Counted from the first letter of the stretch, positions 24,001-34,160 are shown. The stretch: 64,000 nt of DNA from Bretschneidera sinensis (GCA_023935145.1 CM043700.1:138280328-138344327), one strand, 5' to 3'. Numbers and translations are program-made. Notes: a model not told the origin generated them from the sequence alone.

Positions 24001-27000
24001 TGCCATAAGTCTGAGTACCCTTAGCTACTAACTTTGCCTTGTATCGTTCAAGAGTTCCATCAGCTCTATACTTCACTATGAAGACCCATTTGCAACCAAC
24101 TGGCTTCTTCCCCATAGGCAGATCAACTATCTCCCATGTCCTGTTGTCCTGTTCTTTTGTTCTTTCCCAAAGCCTCCATTTCCACCTGCATAGCTTGTCT
24201 CCAATTCTCATTAGATAATGCCTCGGATAAGATGATTGGAATTGGGATGGTGTTAAGACTCACAAGAAAGCTTTTATGAGATGGTGAAAACTTATCAAAG
24301 CTTACAAAATTAAAGATAAGATAAAGGAGTTTTTTGGTACATTCACAGGTTCCTTTCCTAACAGCAACAAGCAAATCTGAAGAGGGAAGAGTTACCTTAG
24401 TACCAGTATTAGGAGCCGATGATGGAGCTTGCTATGGTACAAATGATGACTTGTTTCTTCTTGAATACACCTGTGAGAACCTTATAGCATCACGCCTTAA
24501 AATACTTGTAGTTGTATGTTGACTTAATGACTCAGGGTTTAGGTTATTTTGTGACTGTTTAGGTTCGGTTTCAGGGTTGGTTTCAGTTTCTGGTTTCAGG
24601 ACTAGTTGACACTGTTTCAGGTTCAGTAATTGATGTTGGAGAGGTTGAGACACACGAAAGTTTTTGGGCTGGTTTTAGGACTAGTTGACACTGTTTCAGG
24701 TTCAGTAATTGATGTTGGAAACGTTCAAACACCCGTAACTGAGGCAGGTAGGTCTAAAGAGTTGAAGTCTAAGGAAGCATCAAGTTTAAGCTTATCTTCC
24801 AATAAACTCTCCCCCTGAAGATAAGGCTTGGTGTAAAATGGCTTGGTTTCATGAAAGGTAACATCAGTTGACACATAAATTTTTTGTGTAGATGGATGAT
24901 AACATTTATAACCTTTCTGTGTGGATGAATATCCAACAAAAATACACTTAATGGCTCTAAGGTCTAACTTACTTCTGAGAGAGCTATGGATGTGAACAAA
25001 GGAGGTGCAGCCAAACACTCTAGGTGATATAGAACTAGAAGTATTAAAGTTTGGAAAAAACTATGTTAAAAGAGATATTGGTTATTGAGAGTCAAGGACT
25101 GGAGTAAGAACTGCCTCCCCCAATAGGATTTTGGAACTGAATTATGAAACAATAGGGCTCAGGTAGTGTCCATAATGTGTCCATTTTTCCTTTCTGCCAC
25201 CCCATTTTGTTGGGGTGTGGAAACAAATGAAGACTCATGAATGATTTTGTCCTTTAGAAAATATGGTGATAAGGTGTGATTAAAATAATCAATGGCATTA
25301 TCTGGACGAAATCTTTTTATTTTCACACCAAATTGATTTTGAACCATTGCATGGAAAATAGGAAACACACTACTCACATCGGATTTCTGCTTTAGAAGAT
25401 ATACCCATGAAACTCGAGTACAATCATCTATAAAAGACAAACCATTTTGCACCAGAAATATTAGGAACTCTAGAAGGGCCCCAAATATCACTATGAATCA
25501 AATGAAAAGGTTCTGAACATCTTTTGTTACTAACTGGAAATGAAACTCGTTTGTGCTTAGCAAACTGACAAACATAACAGTGAAAAGTTTGAGTATCAAG
25601 TCCCTTAAACAAAGCTGGAAACGTAACTTGTAAAGTCCTAAAAGAAGAATGAACAAAACGATAATGATAACGCCAGAGTCTATCTTTATTGGTGGTTGAC
25701 TCAGTGAGCAACAACTTAGGTAAATCAAACGTGAAGTTACTTGGTTTATAGGTGGCCTCGAGATGATACAAGCCATCTTTTTCCCTAGCACACCCAATCA
25801 TCTTCCCCGAATCCTTGTCCTGAAACACACAATAAGAAGGATAAAAAACCACTTTACAATTCAGGTCATTAGAAAGCCTATGGATGGATAACAGGTTTGT
25901 AGACAACTTAGGGACATGTAAGACATCTTTAAGCACAAATGAAGGACGAATTTCGATATTCCCTATACCAGCAACAGTAGTATATGAACCATCAGCTACA
26001 AATATCTTCCTATTACCAGGACACAAATTATAGGTATTGAAAAGACTTGTCATGTGGTCGGTTGCTCCTCAGTCAATGACCAGGAGTTAGAAAAAGACTT
26101 ATCCAAGACATTAAATCCTTAAGAATTAGACGACTTACCTGCCTGTACCAAGAAGTAAGTCCCAGCTGCCTTTTCTTCTGCCAGAGAGCCCGACAAGCTG
26201 CGTAATTTCTCTATCTCTTCCGATTTAAACTCATCTGTCACCTGAGTTTTTCCATGAGAGTTCTGAATCTCTGCAAGATGTGCCTGGTTTAAGTTCCTAT
26301 AATGTCCTCCTTTACGATTCCAATCTCGGCTGGGTGGTTTTCCATGTAACTTCCAACAAGTGTCCTTGTATACCTGGACTTATTGCAGTAGGTACACCAC
26401 AAGTGTTCTCAGTTTGAGCTACTTGGCTGCTTTAATTTCTTGAAATTAGGTTGTGCAATTTGAACCATGCTCAGCTTTTTCTCTCCATCAGAAAGCATAG
26501 TCGATCCCTCAGATGGCAGCGCCTCGAGCATTACCCCTCGTCGGCTCTCTTCTGTTCTAACCATAGAAATAGTCTCATCTAAAGATGGCAGCTCCTCCTT
26601 CCCAAGGATCTCCACCTTGACCTGGTCAAATTCAGAATTTAGGCCTGCCAAAAAATCATAGACTCGATCTTTTTCTATGAATTTCTTCAGGGCAGCTGCA
26701 TCTGAACTGTATTTCATCTCAATGCACCTGTAATGGTCCATTTCTTGCCATAGATTTTTTAGCAAGTTTGCATACTCAGTAACACTTTTATTACCTTGTT
26801 TTGCAGCTGATGTTTTAATCTTAACATCATATACTTGTGATGCATCATTCACTTTTGAATAAGTCTGCTAGACAGACTCCCAAATATCCTTTGCGGTAGA
26901 CAAGAACATACAGGTATCACTGATCTCTGGCTCCATCAAATTCCATAGCCAAGACATCACCATAGAGTCCTCCTCATCCCAGGCCTTAAAACCAGTTTCA

Positions 27001-30000
27001 TCCTTCTAAGGACCTGTTCCTAGCAAGTGGCTCAGCTTCACTTTTCCTTTGAGGAAAGTTCTAACAAGTTGGGACCACTTCAAATAATTTTTACCTGTTA
27101 CTCACGGGAGCAGATTCAACCTGAGTTTTCAATTTTTCTGTCTCTTTTCCTGACATTGTGTCAGTAAATTAAGAAGAAAAGAAAAAAGAGCAATAACAGA
27201 GAGAACAAAACAGAGAATTTGAAGCAATGAAGGCTTCAATCGAAAATTACAGCTCTGTAGGCTGTGACGACAATAAAGGCCGGTAAAATAAATAAAATTT
27301 AAGGATGTAGCTCTGATACCATGTGAACGAATATCTTTCATTCACTTGGAATGATACAACTCCGTAGGGTTTAAATGCACATAGTCAAGAAGTTATAGAT
27401 CCTAGAAATTATGAATACCTTATCTGTAGATCCTAGAAATTAGGAATACCCTAACTGTAGATCCTAGAAAGTAGACAACCATATTTTACAAAATATATTT
27501 ATAAAACAAACCCTTTAACTAATTCTCCTAACTACATCCAAGAATATCTCTAACAATCCCGACATTAACTTATATTCTAACACCTAAATCCTTTTCACAA
27601 TTCCTAACTAGCAGGCACCAACTATTACTTCAAATAATAATTTTCTTTTTAATATGGTAATTAAGCAATTTCTGCAAATTTTGGGGATCCTTTAGAATGC
27701 TAAAAGGCACGTAGATACCAACCGAATAATTTTGATAGTATGATTTGCATAGAACAAATATGGTTCATGAAAAATACAATTTCACTAAATATCTTCCAAC
27801 ATGAATGATGGTACGCATCGTTATTGCCGTAGAAGGCATAACAAATTTGTATGCTAATAAGTTACAATGAAGTGATGAACTACATTACAAGATTGACAAT
27901 GATGTAAACTGAATATTGTGTCCACAATATAATCAAGCACAATATCATGGACATGAGTATTTGATTATCACAAATTTACACCTATTACTATATAGGTTCT
28001 TGTGGACTAGGAAACTTTGGAAGATGGGATTTTTGGTCCTTCGCATCTCTTGGGTGGTGGCCGAAAATATAAATGAAGAGGTATAGACTTGGAGTGGCAT
28101 ACGGTGTTCCAAATAAATGAAGAAAACTATTGCCTTAATTCCACTCTCTACTTTTTGGTTAGCGTAGAAGGAGAGATGGAAGGACTTTCGATGGGGAAGA
28201 AAAATCGATACTTTTGCTAAAGAACAGGTGGGTTCATACTCTAAACTTTTGATTTAATAACCAATTCTTTTTAAATGAAGAAGAGTTCATAGAGTTCTTA
28301 GGGTTTCTTTTTTTTTATATTGGTAAAATTGTATTAAAAAAATGCACCAAGAGGGTGCAACCCATTCACAACAACTATCTATAGGATATAGAAACTCCTA
28401 AAAGATCCTTTCTTTTATAAGTAAAATTTTATTAAAAAGCCCATTTACAACAACTATCTATAGGATATAGAAACTCCTAAAAGATCCTTTCTTTTATAAG
28501 TAAAATTTTATTAAAAGGCACCTAGATGGTGCAACTCAAAGCCAAGACTATTTACAAGAAAGAAGATCTGCAAAATCTAAAATGTCCAAAACATTTACAA
28601 AAAAAATTCTTTAAACCAAACTTAAGTGTGTTGAACCATCTATCTCTGATAACTTCAATAGGCCTCTATGCCATCAAAATCCCTATGATTCCTCTCATTC
28701 CACATTGTCCAAAAAATAGAGAGTGGAATCAACGTGTTAGCCTTCTTGATCTCCGTAGAAGCTCTCAAATCACTCCAACCCAACACTTCATCTTTCACAG
28801 AACCGGCAACCACAATAAAAAAAACCAAGATCCTATACACGATCTACCATAAACTTTTAGCCAATGAACACTCCACCAAAAGATGAAACACCAATTCAGA
28901 GCATCCTTTACAAATGTAACATCTAATAACAATCACCTTCCCCCTTTTTGTAAGTTGTCAATAGTAAGAATTTTATCCCAGGAGGTCTCCCACGCAAAAA
29001 AAAAACTAACTTTCATGGGGCATGGAAGCACCAAATGGATTTCCAAGGAAATCTAAAAAATCTGTCTCATTCACAAAAAAAAAAAAAACCTTTGAACCAA
29101 AAATTTAGAGCATTGAACCAACTATCTCTAATTACATTAACAGGTCTCTCAATACTATCAAAAACTCTATGATTCCTCTCATTCCACACGATCCAAAAAA
29201 TAGTGAGAGGAATCAAAGAGTAAACTTTCTTAAGATCCTTAGAATTCCGTATCCCAATCCAAGCCCACATTTCATCTTTCAAGGGGCCGATAAACACCCA
29301 AAATAATATAAGTCATCTCACACAAGGTTCTAGCCAAAGAACACTCCATCAAAAGATGACACACGGACTCGTCACAGCAAATGTAACACCTATTAACAAT
29401 CACTTTTCCTGACCTTTGTAAATTGCCAATAGTAAGAATCTTCTCCCAAGAAGCTTCCCCCCAAAAAAAAAAAATTTTAGGGGCATGAAGACACCAAATT
29501 GCTTTCCATGGGAAATTGGAAGATCCTTCCGGAGGAGCCCCAATAAGAAAAATCTTATAAAAAGATTTCACCTCAAACCTTTTATCTGGGCTATCTTTCC
29601 ATCTAATCAAATCCTCTATAGCCAAATCCATCCTATAACTATACAAAGCTTCCAAAAAACTTTGAACCCTTGCAACCTCAAAATACTGGACATTTCATAT
29701 AAAATGCACATCCTAAGAGATTATACCATTAATCAAAAAGATGCATGAACAAATAAGAGCTTCTTTATCTCTCACAATAGCATAGATATTCGAAAATTGG
29801 TCTTTTAAAAGGTTTTCCCAAACCACGTGTCATGCCAAAGCCGAGTCTCTCCCCATTACCCACTAGTACGAAAAGACAAGGACACAAAGTCTCACATTCT
29901 TTTCGAATCCATTTCCACACTCCTACACCATAGGCCCTCCCTTCCTTAGACATCCACCCGTTAGGATCCATCCCAAACTTAGCTTACAACACGTTCCTCC

Positions 30001-32344
30001 AAAGATGATCCTTCTCCACAAGATCTCCATAACCATTTCCCTGGGAGAGTTTTATTGAATAAAGTAAGGGATTTAAGACCAAATCCCCCTTTTCCCATTG
30101 GTTTCTTAACCACACCCCACCTCACCAAATGATACTTGTGCCCTTCTATCTTGTAAACGATTTTGTACATGGGTTGGAAACCCCTTTGGTGCCCTTCTAA
30201 TGATATCTCACTTATCAAAAGAAATTTACACCTATTAGTGAACTTACAAGTAATATATGATATAAATTTACTAAAAGTACACATGGTTAGAAAGGTGTAC
30301 AAGAAGTTTTAACACAAGTGAAGGGGTTTCAATCAGATTACCTGAAGGATTTATACCTACCAGGCAGTATTTGATTATTGTAACTTAGGCTCTATCCTTT
30401 CATTTAAGATTCAAAATAATATTCCTATTGTAACATAAGAGTTCAGTGTCTAAAACAATGCAAATAAGGGAAAACCAACCGGACTGATCCAGAAAGCAAA
30501 GGCTACCTTACTCAAGAAAAGAAATCTACCTTACTCAAATCGATCTGTTAATTAACCCAACCGAAGATCCCCTTCCCTCATTTACAAGAGGTCCTACAAC
30601 AATTTGAGCATTTCACTCGAGCAAAAAAAAATATAAGTCAATTTAATTACAGCCTTTTTAACAAATCACCTACCTCCCACATTGTAGCTTCTCTCACCAC
30701 AATGCAGAAAGATCCCAAGCAAAGCATACTAAAAATAGGCACCTCAATGATAGTGTTGATAAATGGCTACTATAAATATATATGATAACAGAAATACCAA
30801 GTAAGAAGAAATACATAAAATAAGTACAGCCACAATGGAAGAAATAGCAAATGGCTAGCAAATATGATAAGCACTAACCACGGAACAATCTACAAAATTA
30901 AAAAACTACATTAGGCAAAAACAAGCAGCATGGTAATTTAGAAAACTAGAGATGCTAAGCTTGTGAGAAAAAGAAAAAGAAAACAAAAAAGCATTCTCAC
31001 TCTCTCTGTCCCCTTCCCACTCTTCCTCTGACTATTACCTTGCTAGTGAGCCTTCATGGGAAGTAGGTACCTGCTGTTGGGTAGCACAGCCTCTGAATCT
31101 AGAATATGGTTCTATGTCCAGATTTATCAGAGAGCAAGTGATAAAACCAACTAACATACAACAGATGCTTTCTTGAACAATTATGATTACGTTAATACTT
31201 CCACGAAACAATAATTTTTTCAAGGATAGACTGCAATTGTTTGAATAGTCAGTAGGTTTACATAACGAGCGATTCAAACTGCAACCTAGAATCTGTTTGA
31301 ACAATACGTCATTTAAGTAACAAGTAAATTGCACTACATTAACCAAACAAAACATAACACTTGCAAGGAAACAAAGGAAGGATCAAAGCATCATATGAAA
31401 TACCTGCTTAAGAAACTCTTCATGCCAATTGTCAAGACTATCAAACGACTTCATAACATTGACATCATAAACTAGCACACAGCAGTCTGCCCCTCTGTAG
31501 AATGCAACCCCAAGACTCTGAAATCTTTCTTGTCCAGCCGTGTCCCATATCTACAAACAAACAATCATTCAGCAAAACAGAACCCTTCACAAATATCATG
31601 AAATTGAACTACGAACCATATAGAAATACCATTGAACTAGAAAACCCACTTGTAGAGTGACGAGCCTATCATCAATTTGGAGTTCCTTAGTGACAAAATC
31701 AGCGCCAATCGTAGCTTTATACTGCTGACTAAACTTATTATGCACATATCTAGATAACCAGTTAAAATCAACAAATACTCATCCACAATTATGCATAAAA
31801 TAATAGAAATAAAAAGAATACATTAGCCAATTTTAATGTATCAATAGTCCAATAACAACGTACCATTTGTATTCTTCCCGAAAATTAAAAAATCTTAAAT
31901 CAAGATCAACTTCAGTGAAAAGCAAGAGCATTAAAAGATTTCGATATCTGGCCAAATTAAAGCACATGACGCCCAAATTAGCAACAAAGTTACCAAAAAA
32001 GAAGTATAAAACATATACAGGTGTAATAGATTGCTTGAATCTTGTGCAACTACCCCACCCCAAAAAAAAACAGTGGGCGATATTAAAAAAGGAAAAAAAG
32101 AAGGATCGCACGGATTAATCAAATTCACTGTTCCAAGGATACCGATTCATCAACGAGGTCTTGCCAACCCTGACATTGCAACAACAAATTAAACAAAAAA
32201 TTATTATAACTGTATATTCATATAATTATATTGTGTCTCTGTGCACGTGTATAATATATACAATGTTACAAAGAAACCCCAGAAATCGTACCCACTATCG
32301 CCAAGAACAATGACCTTAAGCAAAGTACGCCTTCGTATTGACAT
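10909..32344 (-). CDS. Rab7/RABG3-type small GTPase with giant intron
   Basis: Seven exons: 32344-32292, 32169-32143, 31749-31650, 31550-31404, 14067-13987, 13909-13764 and 10975-10909. They join in phase to 206 residues, the normal Rab7 length. The product is a vacuolar/late-endosomal Rab GTPase. The phosphate-binding loop GDSGVGKT is at 15-22, the effector region YKATIGADF at 37-45, WDTAGQE at 62-68, NKVD at 125-128 and ETSAK at 156-160. It ends in the double-geranylgeranylation motif CAC (204-206), preceded by the RABG3-typical YFQGIP and EQRGG. Intron 4 (14068-31403) is about 17.3 kb and full of transposons; intron 6 is 2.8 kb and holds another LTR element. Intron 2 has a U12-type donor. 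The protein shows no missing residue, so the gene is probably functional despite its size. Confidence 0.93.
11140..12275 (-). mobile_element. Small non-autonomous LTR element (TRIM/LARD-like) in Rab7 intron 6
   Basis: The right-hand repeat (about 12060-12275) resembles a degraded left-hand repeat (about 11140-11320): both contain AGACATAAACTAGAT..A and ACACATAA followed by CTCTCAACA. A 12-base site complementary to initiator-Met tRNA (TGGTATCAGAGC on the minus strand) lies at 12048-12059 next to the right repeat, fixing minus orientation. The interior has no polyprotein. It shares the block CACACCCACGACAAACAGTT with the element at 20.3-21.6 kb, so both belong to one family. Confidence 0.65.
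11741..12078. repeat. Tandem duplication including primer-binding site
   Basis: A segment beginning AGAATCTCACCGGAAAATCA occurs at 11741 and again at 11899 (offset 158). Each copy includes an (AT)n tract, TTAATGGTGTTTAAC, the primer-binding site (11862-11873 and 12048-12059) and the start of the LTR. The second copy has a longer (AT)n run (about 11988-12027). Confidence 0.85.
14490..14880. repeat. Degenerate array of GAGTCGACCT-like words in Rab7 intron 4
   Basis: The words GAGTCGACCT, GAGTCCACCT, GAATCGACCT, GAGCCACCCT, GAGTCAATCT and AAGTCAACCC recur every 25-60 bases. This kind of cryptic word repeat is often part of retrotransposon non-coding sequence. I cannot assign it to an element. 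Confidence 0.45.
15528..15836 (+). pseudogene. Quinolinate synthase N-terminal (SufE domain) fragment
   Basis: An ATG at 15528 opens a Ser/Thr-rich plastid-transit-like stretch that stops at 15624. From about 15626 a shifted frame reads [20 protein letters not shown], then [15 protein letters not shown] with [21 protein letters not shown], which is the SufE-like domain at the front of plant quinolinate synthase (plastid NAD biosynthesis). The Cys of MGCT is retained. The fragment ends after about 70 residues near SLIMV, and the [4Fe-4S] quinolinate synthase domain is absent. The frame break and truncation make it a dead fragment. CT-rich sequence upstream may be the captured 5' leader. Confidence 0.75.
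16885..18335 (+). pseudogene. DCAF1 (CUL4-DDB1 substrate receptor) internal fragment
   Basis: Recognisable exon pieces: about 16890-17005 ([20 protein letters not shown], Arg/Ser-rich), 17011-17256 ([20 protein letters not shown], then an Ala/Glu-rich helix), 17356-17453, 17556-17979 ([34 protein letters not shown]) and 18090 to about 18335 ([20 protein letters not shown]). They match the N-terminal armadillo-like part of plant DCAF1, a receptor of CUL4-DDB1 ubiquitin ligases. Introns are retained with GT-AG borders, so the copy arose from DNA, not by retroposition. A frame break lies near 17005. Homology ends at GVNSGAVGL, far short of the WD40 region and of the roughly 1,900-residue full protein. 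Confidence 0.85.
18336..18600 (+). other. Coding-like tail of unknown origin after the DCAF1 fragment
   Basis: Directly after the DCAF1 breakpoint, one frame reads [33 protein letters not shown] then a stop, and another reads [15 protein letters not shown]. The composition is protein-like and unrelated to DCAF1 as I know it. It may be a third captured fragment. I do not recognise the source. Confidence 0.35.
19330..19480. repeat. Subterminal tandem repeats CTTTTCGAACACTGAAAACTG
   Basis: Four near-identical copies of ACTCTTTTCGAACACTGAAA followed by variable AACTGAAAACT spacers. They sit just inside the right end of the gene-fragment-carrying transposon and are typical of subterminal transposase-binding or hairpin repeats. 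Confidence 0.7.
19500..19990. mobile_element. Probable LTR-retrotransposon remnant
   Basis: Non-coding sequence with phrases often seen in plant LTR leader regions: CTTGTACTGGTGTTGAGCT near 19633 and CAATTCACCCTCTCTTGAGT near 19930. No second LTR or coding region is seen. Low confidence. Confidence 0.3.
20268..21645 (-). mobile_element. TRIM-like LTR element in Rab7 intron 4
   Basis: Two direct repeats of a little over 200 bp: about 20268-20480 and 21430-21645. Both contain AGGGACAAAGAGAG, GAGATGAGAGATT, TTATAGAGTTATTATTATTG, GATGTTGTGTTATGT and AGGAAACCTCTCAACAA. The 950-bp interior has no retroviral-type domains; it shares CACACCCACGACAAACAGTT and an AAGACTTTGA..TTTTGTCTTG block with the element at 11.1-12.3 kb. 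The primer site next to the right repeat is degraded. Orientation is inferred from the related element. Confidence 0.65.
22186..22399 (-). repeat. Copia 3' LTR (214 bp)
   Basis: Begins TGTGAACG and ends CCCAACA on the plus strand; abutted on the inner side by the purine-rich tract GAAGGGTGAG (minus strand). Confidence 0.9.
22641..22784. repeat. 72-bp in-frame tandem duplication in Copia RNase H
   Basis: CACAATAAAGTCGCATTGG recurs at 22641 and 22713 (offset 72 = 24 codons), so the residues [16 protein letters not shown] appear twice in the minus-strand frame. The copies differ at about two positions. Confidence 0.9.
23385..23798. repeat. 207-bp tandem duplication in Copia RT
   Basis: Copies 23385-23591 and 23592-23798 look identical by eye. 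The unit spans the YVDD region to the LYGLKQ region and is a multiple of three. It is probably a post-insertion slippage or unequal-exchange product. Confidence 0.9.
25159..26053 (-). pseudogene. Copia gag-pre-integrase and integrase fragment
   Basis: Two overlapping frames separated by a frameshift near 25450. The first carries a gag-pre-integrase region ([20 protein letters not shown], ..LYHLEA) and the first catalytic Asp ([10 protein letters not shown]). The second carries [20 protein letters not shown], a second Asp in RPDNA and the Glu in [10 protein letters not shown]. The D,D,E catalytic residues are therefore visible but split between frames. Confidence 0.85.
26409..26852 (-). pseudogene. 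Copia gag fragment
   Basis: A 147-residue open stretch with the UBN2/retrotransposon-gag pattern: [18 protein letters not shown], then [20 protein letters not shown] and [18 protein letters not shown]. The flanks are interrupted by stops, including just before the expected zinc knuckle (WCTYCNK near 26390). Structural protein of the virus-like particle in intact relatives. Confidence 0.85.
27310..27321 (-). other. Copia primer-binding site (initiator-Met tRNA)
   Basis: Reads TGGTATCAGAGC on the minus strand, directly next to the 5' LTR; complementary to the 3' end of plant initiator-methionine tRNA. Confidence 0.9.
27322..27564 (-). repeat. Copia 5' LTR (243 bp)
   Basis: TG...CA-bounded repeat, upstream LTR in element orientation. 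It is about 30 bp longer than its partner because of an internal tandem copy of TGTAGATCCTAGAAATTAGG-like sequence near 27418-27470. Confidence 0.9.
27570..28300. other. Unassigned intronic sequence between Copia and LINE
   Basis: AT-rich DNA in Rab7 intron 4 with no supported gene. The part near 28030-28260 may be a further decayed retroelement piece, but I cannot support it. Confidence 0.4.
28305..30210 (-). mobile_element. Degenerate LINE (L1-type) fragments
   Basis: Minus-strand pieces match the C-terminal part of plant LINE ORF2, including the zf-RVT domain: [20 protein letters not shown] (about 30050), [11 protein letters not shown] with [20 protein letters not shown], then [19 protein letters not shown] (about 29300-29600), and two copies of [21 protein letters not shown] sequence (about 29070-29250 and 28660-28760). 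Two tails show the 3' part was duplicated. A T-rich start near 28305 (poly-A on the minus strand) and repeated TATAAGTAAAATTTTATTAAA blocks near 28410-28520 fit LINE 3' ends. 5'-truncated, many stops. Confidence 0.8.
30211..31403. other. Unassigned part of Rab7 intron 4
   Basis: AT-rich intronic sequence leading to exon 4 of the Rab7 gene. No element or gene could be supported here. Confidence 0.5.
31750..32142 (-). other. Probable U12-type (minor spliceosome) intron of Rab7 gene
   Basis: On the minus strand the donor reads GTATCCTTGG, matching the U12 donor consensus GTATCCTTT at eight of nine positions. Upstream of the acceptor lies GATTTTAACTGG, a fair match to the U12 branch site TTCCTTAAC, with its adenosine about 12 bases before the terminal AG, within the tight U12 spacing. 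Other introns of this gene have ordinary U2-type donors. Confidence 0.75.
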
Positions 32345-33781
32345 GGCCCCCAACTGAGAGAAGCAACGGTAGATATCTTTAAAATCTTGATTAATACAGT
32401 AGAAATTTACCAAAAAAATACAAAGAAAACAATCTTCACTGTATATAATAGATGTATATTTGCGTAGATATGATGGTAGAGCCGTCGAGAATAAAATCGA
32501 ATCTGCTTCTTCGAATCGAAAAGAGAAGAAAGAAGGAGCGCCAATTCCGATCTTTCTTTTTCACCTTTTTACTCTCTTTTCTTTTCTTTTCTTTTTTATT
32601 TAAAGAAGAAGAGAATTTAATTTTGATGCCGGCAAAATAAATTGCGTGTTATACTCGTGCGTTGCTCAGTTTTTTGGACAGAACGTAAGTGACGTGTTAA
32701 ATTGATCCTCTTTTGCTCGTATGTTTGTACTTTTTTAACTCACAATTTGATTTATTTATTTGTTTATAATATTTACTATGCTCTAGCTTGTTCCGCATAT
32801 GTTTCTCACTAATAAAGAGATCCACGGAATAAATATTTTTGTTGTTTTTTATTTGATGAATATTTAATTAGATGGATCTAAAATATTTTGTTTGAAATTT
32901 TATTGATAATTTTAAAATAATTTATTAATAATATTATTTTTGAGTTTTACATTTATATTAACATTATCAATAAAGATCTCTAGAATTACCAATAAATTTC
33001 AGACTAATCTAAAACTAATTTTTTTTGCTTTTATTCATAAGTTCATTAAATACATTTATAAAACTTACACTGTGTTTTTTTTATGGAAACTATAATAACG
33101 TTAACAATAATTATTAATTTATTGGTTATTGCTTTAAATTATAATTATTTTAAAATTTTGAAACCGAATTTATAAATTAATAATTCTTTTATGAACAAAT
33201 AAGTTATTGTGGTACAAGTTAAAAGAAAATGAAAATAATTTAAAATAGATCGTTGTACTAAAAATTATAAAAAAAAAAAAAGTGTGATCAAAAGTAAAAA
33301 TGCTTTGTGCATGGAATTCAATTTGTTAAGAAAATATTGAAAATGTACAAGGATGAAAATCGGTATATTAAACGAAAGAAAATCGAACTCGTCTTTTATA
33401 TAAAAAAAACTTAATAATAATTATTAAATCAAATTGTTTAAATTGGAAAAAAAAATGCTCGTCAATCTATTAAAGAAGAGTTTAACACTTTTTTTTTAAT
33501 AGTAAAATGATATCACGAGTCTGTTTGTATGCACGACACTAAATTCACTTTTCTGAATAAATCAAAAACAAATCATTCATGTTCGGTCTAAATATTTTGA
33601 TAAGTAAAACTAAAAAAAAGCATATGGGACGGAATTTTTAACATTTTATTCTTAAAACTTTTAATGAATCATGACTAAGCTTGATTAGGTAGACCATGGG
33701 CAATGCTTTTCCTTTTTTTCATGATTGATTGAGAAGAAAAAAAATCCCTTATCCCAACGACAAAACATTACATGTTATCCT
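32345..33781. other. Rab7 5' leader/promoter region and AT-rich spacer
   Basis: The first few hundred bases upstream of the Rab7 start should hold its leader and promoter; a pyrimidine-rich TTTCTTTTTCACCTTTTTAC stretch is at about 32555. The rest is AT-rich with no supported gene. Confidence 0.4.
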
Positions 33782-34160
33782 AAACGAAATTAAACTAACA
33801 AAATCCATAAATTCAAAATTCTCATACAAAAGTTAAATAAATCACCTTCGGTTATCCATCAATACAAACAATAGATCCATCTTTACACTCAAACATGGAC
33901 CTCCCATACCTCCGGTTGAAACCAGATTGGAACCCTGCAGCCCGACCCGATAATTGAAAGCAAAGACCGACTTGAACTTGTATTTGTTGAGGATGTTGTG
34001 GATCTAAAGCTGGTCCTAATGCCACCCGCCCAAGCTCGACTTGAACACGTCAATCGGACCCATGTTGATAGAGATATATCTCCACCTCGCACGCCTCTGT
34101 TCTCACCTCTCTCATATTCAAGTTCGATTGAGGCTCGTACTACTTCGTGTTAGGATTTTT
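33782..34160 (-). pseudogene. Decayed copy of exon 1 of the small membrane-protein gene
   Basis: Base-level similarity to 40120-40500 on the same strand, including the start of the intron (AAATTAAACTAACAAAA) and the exon end. Shared protein traces include GCRVPIWF for the parent's GRGVPIRF and the DVFKSSLGGW region. The parental start region is missing and the frame is broken. Shared intron sequence shows a DNA-level duplication about 6.3 kb from the parent. It lacks the G insertion seen in the parent copy. Confidence 0.8.

Larger units (their letters stand above)
22408..24211 (-). pseudogene. Copia reverse transcriptase and RNase H, broken
   Basis: Pieces at 24211-23672, 23386-22979 and 23094-22408. 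RT landmarks are [60 protein letters not shown] and a YVDD catalytic loop. RNase H/C-terminal landmarks are [24 protein letters not shown] sequence, [17 protein letters not shown] and [14 protein letters not shown]. The YVDD-bearing block is tandemly duplicated (207 bp) and a 72-bp block is duplicated in RNase H. Stops and shifts separate the pieces. Confidence 0.88.
22186..27564 (-). mobile_element. Complete but degenerate Copia LTR retrotransposon
   Basis: About 5.4 kb, inserted in Rab7 intron 4 in the same orientation as the gene. LTRs begin TGTGAACGAATATCTTTCAT and end CAATCCCAACA or CAATCCCGACA. They are flanked by the 5-bp duplication TTAAC (22181-22185 and 27565-27569). The initiator-Met primer site is at 27310-27321 and a purine-rich tract abuts the inner side of the left LTR. 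Domain order on the minus strand is gag, gag-pre-integrase, integrase, reverse transcriptase, RNase H, which defines Copia (Pseudoviridae). Many stops, frameshifts and internal duplications show it is inactive. The two LTRs differ by roughly ten substitutions and one 30-bp duplication by eye, so the insertion is not recent. Confidence 0.93.

Noticed and set aside
31833..32128. Overlapping open frames on both strands in Rab7 intron 2
   Set aside because: They lie wholly within an intron supported by the flanking Rab7 exons and resemble no protein.
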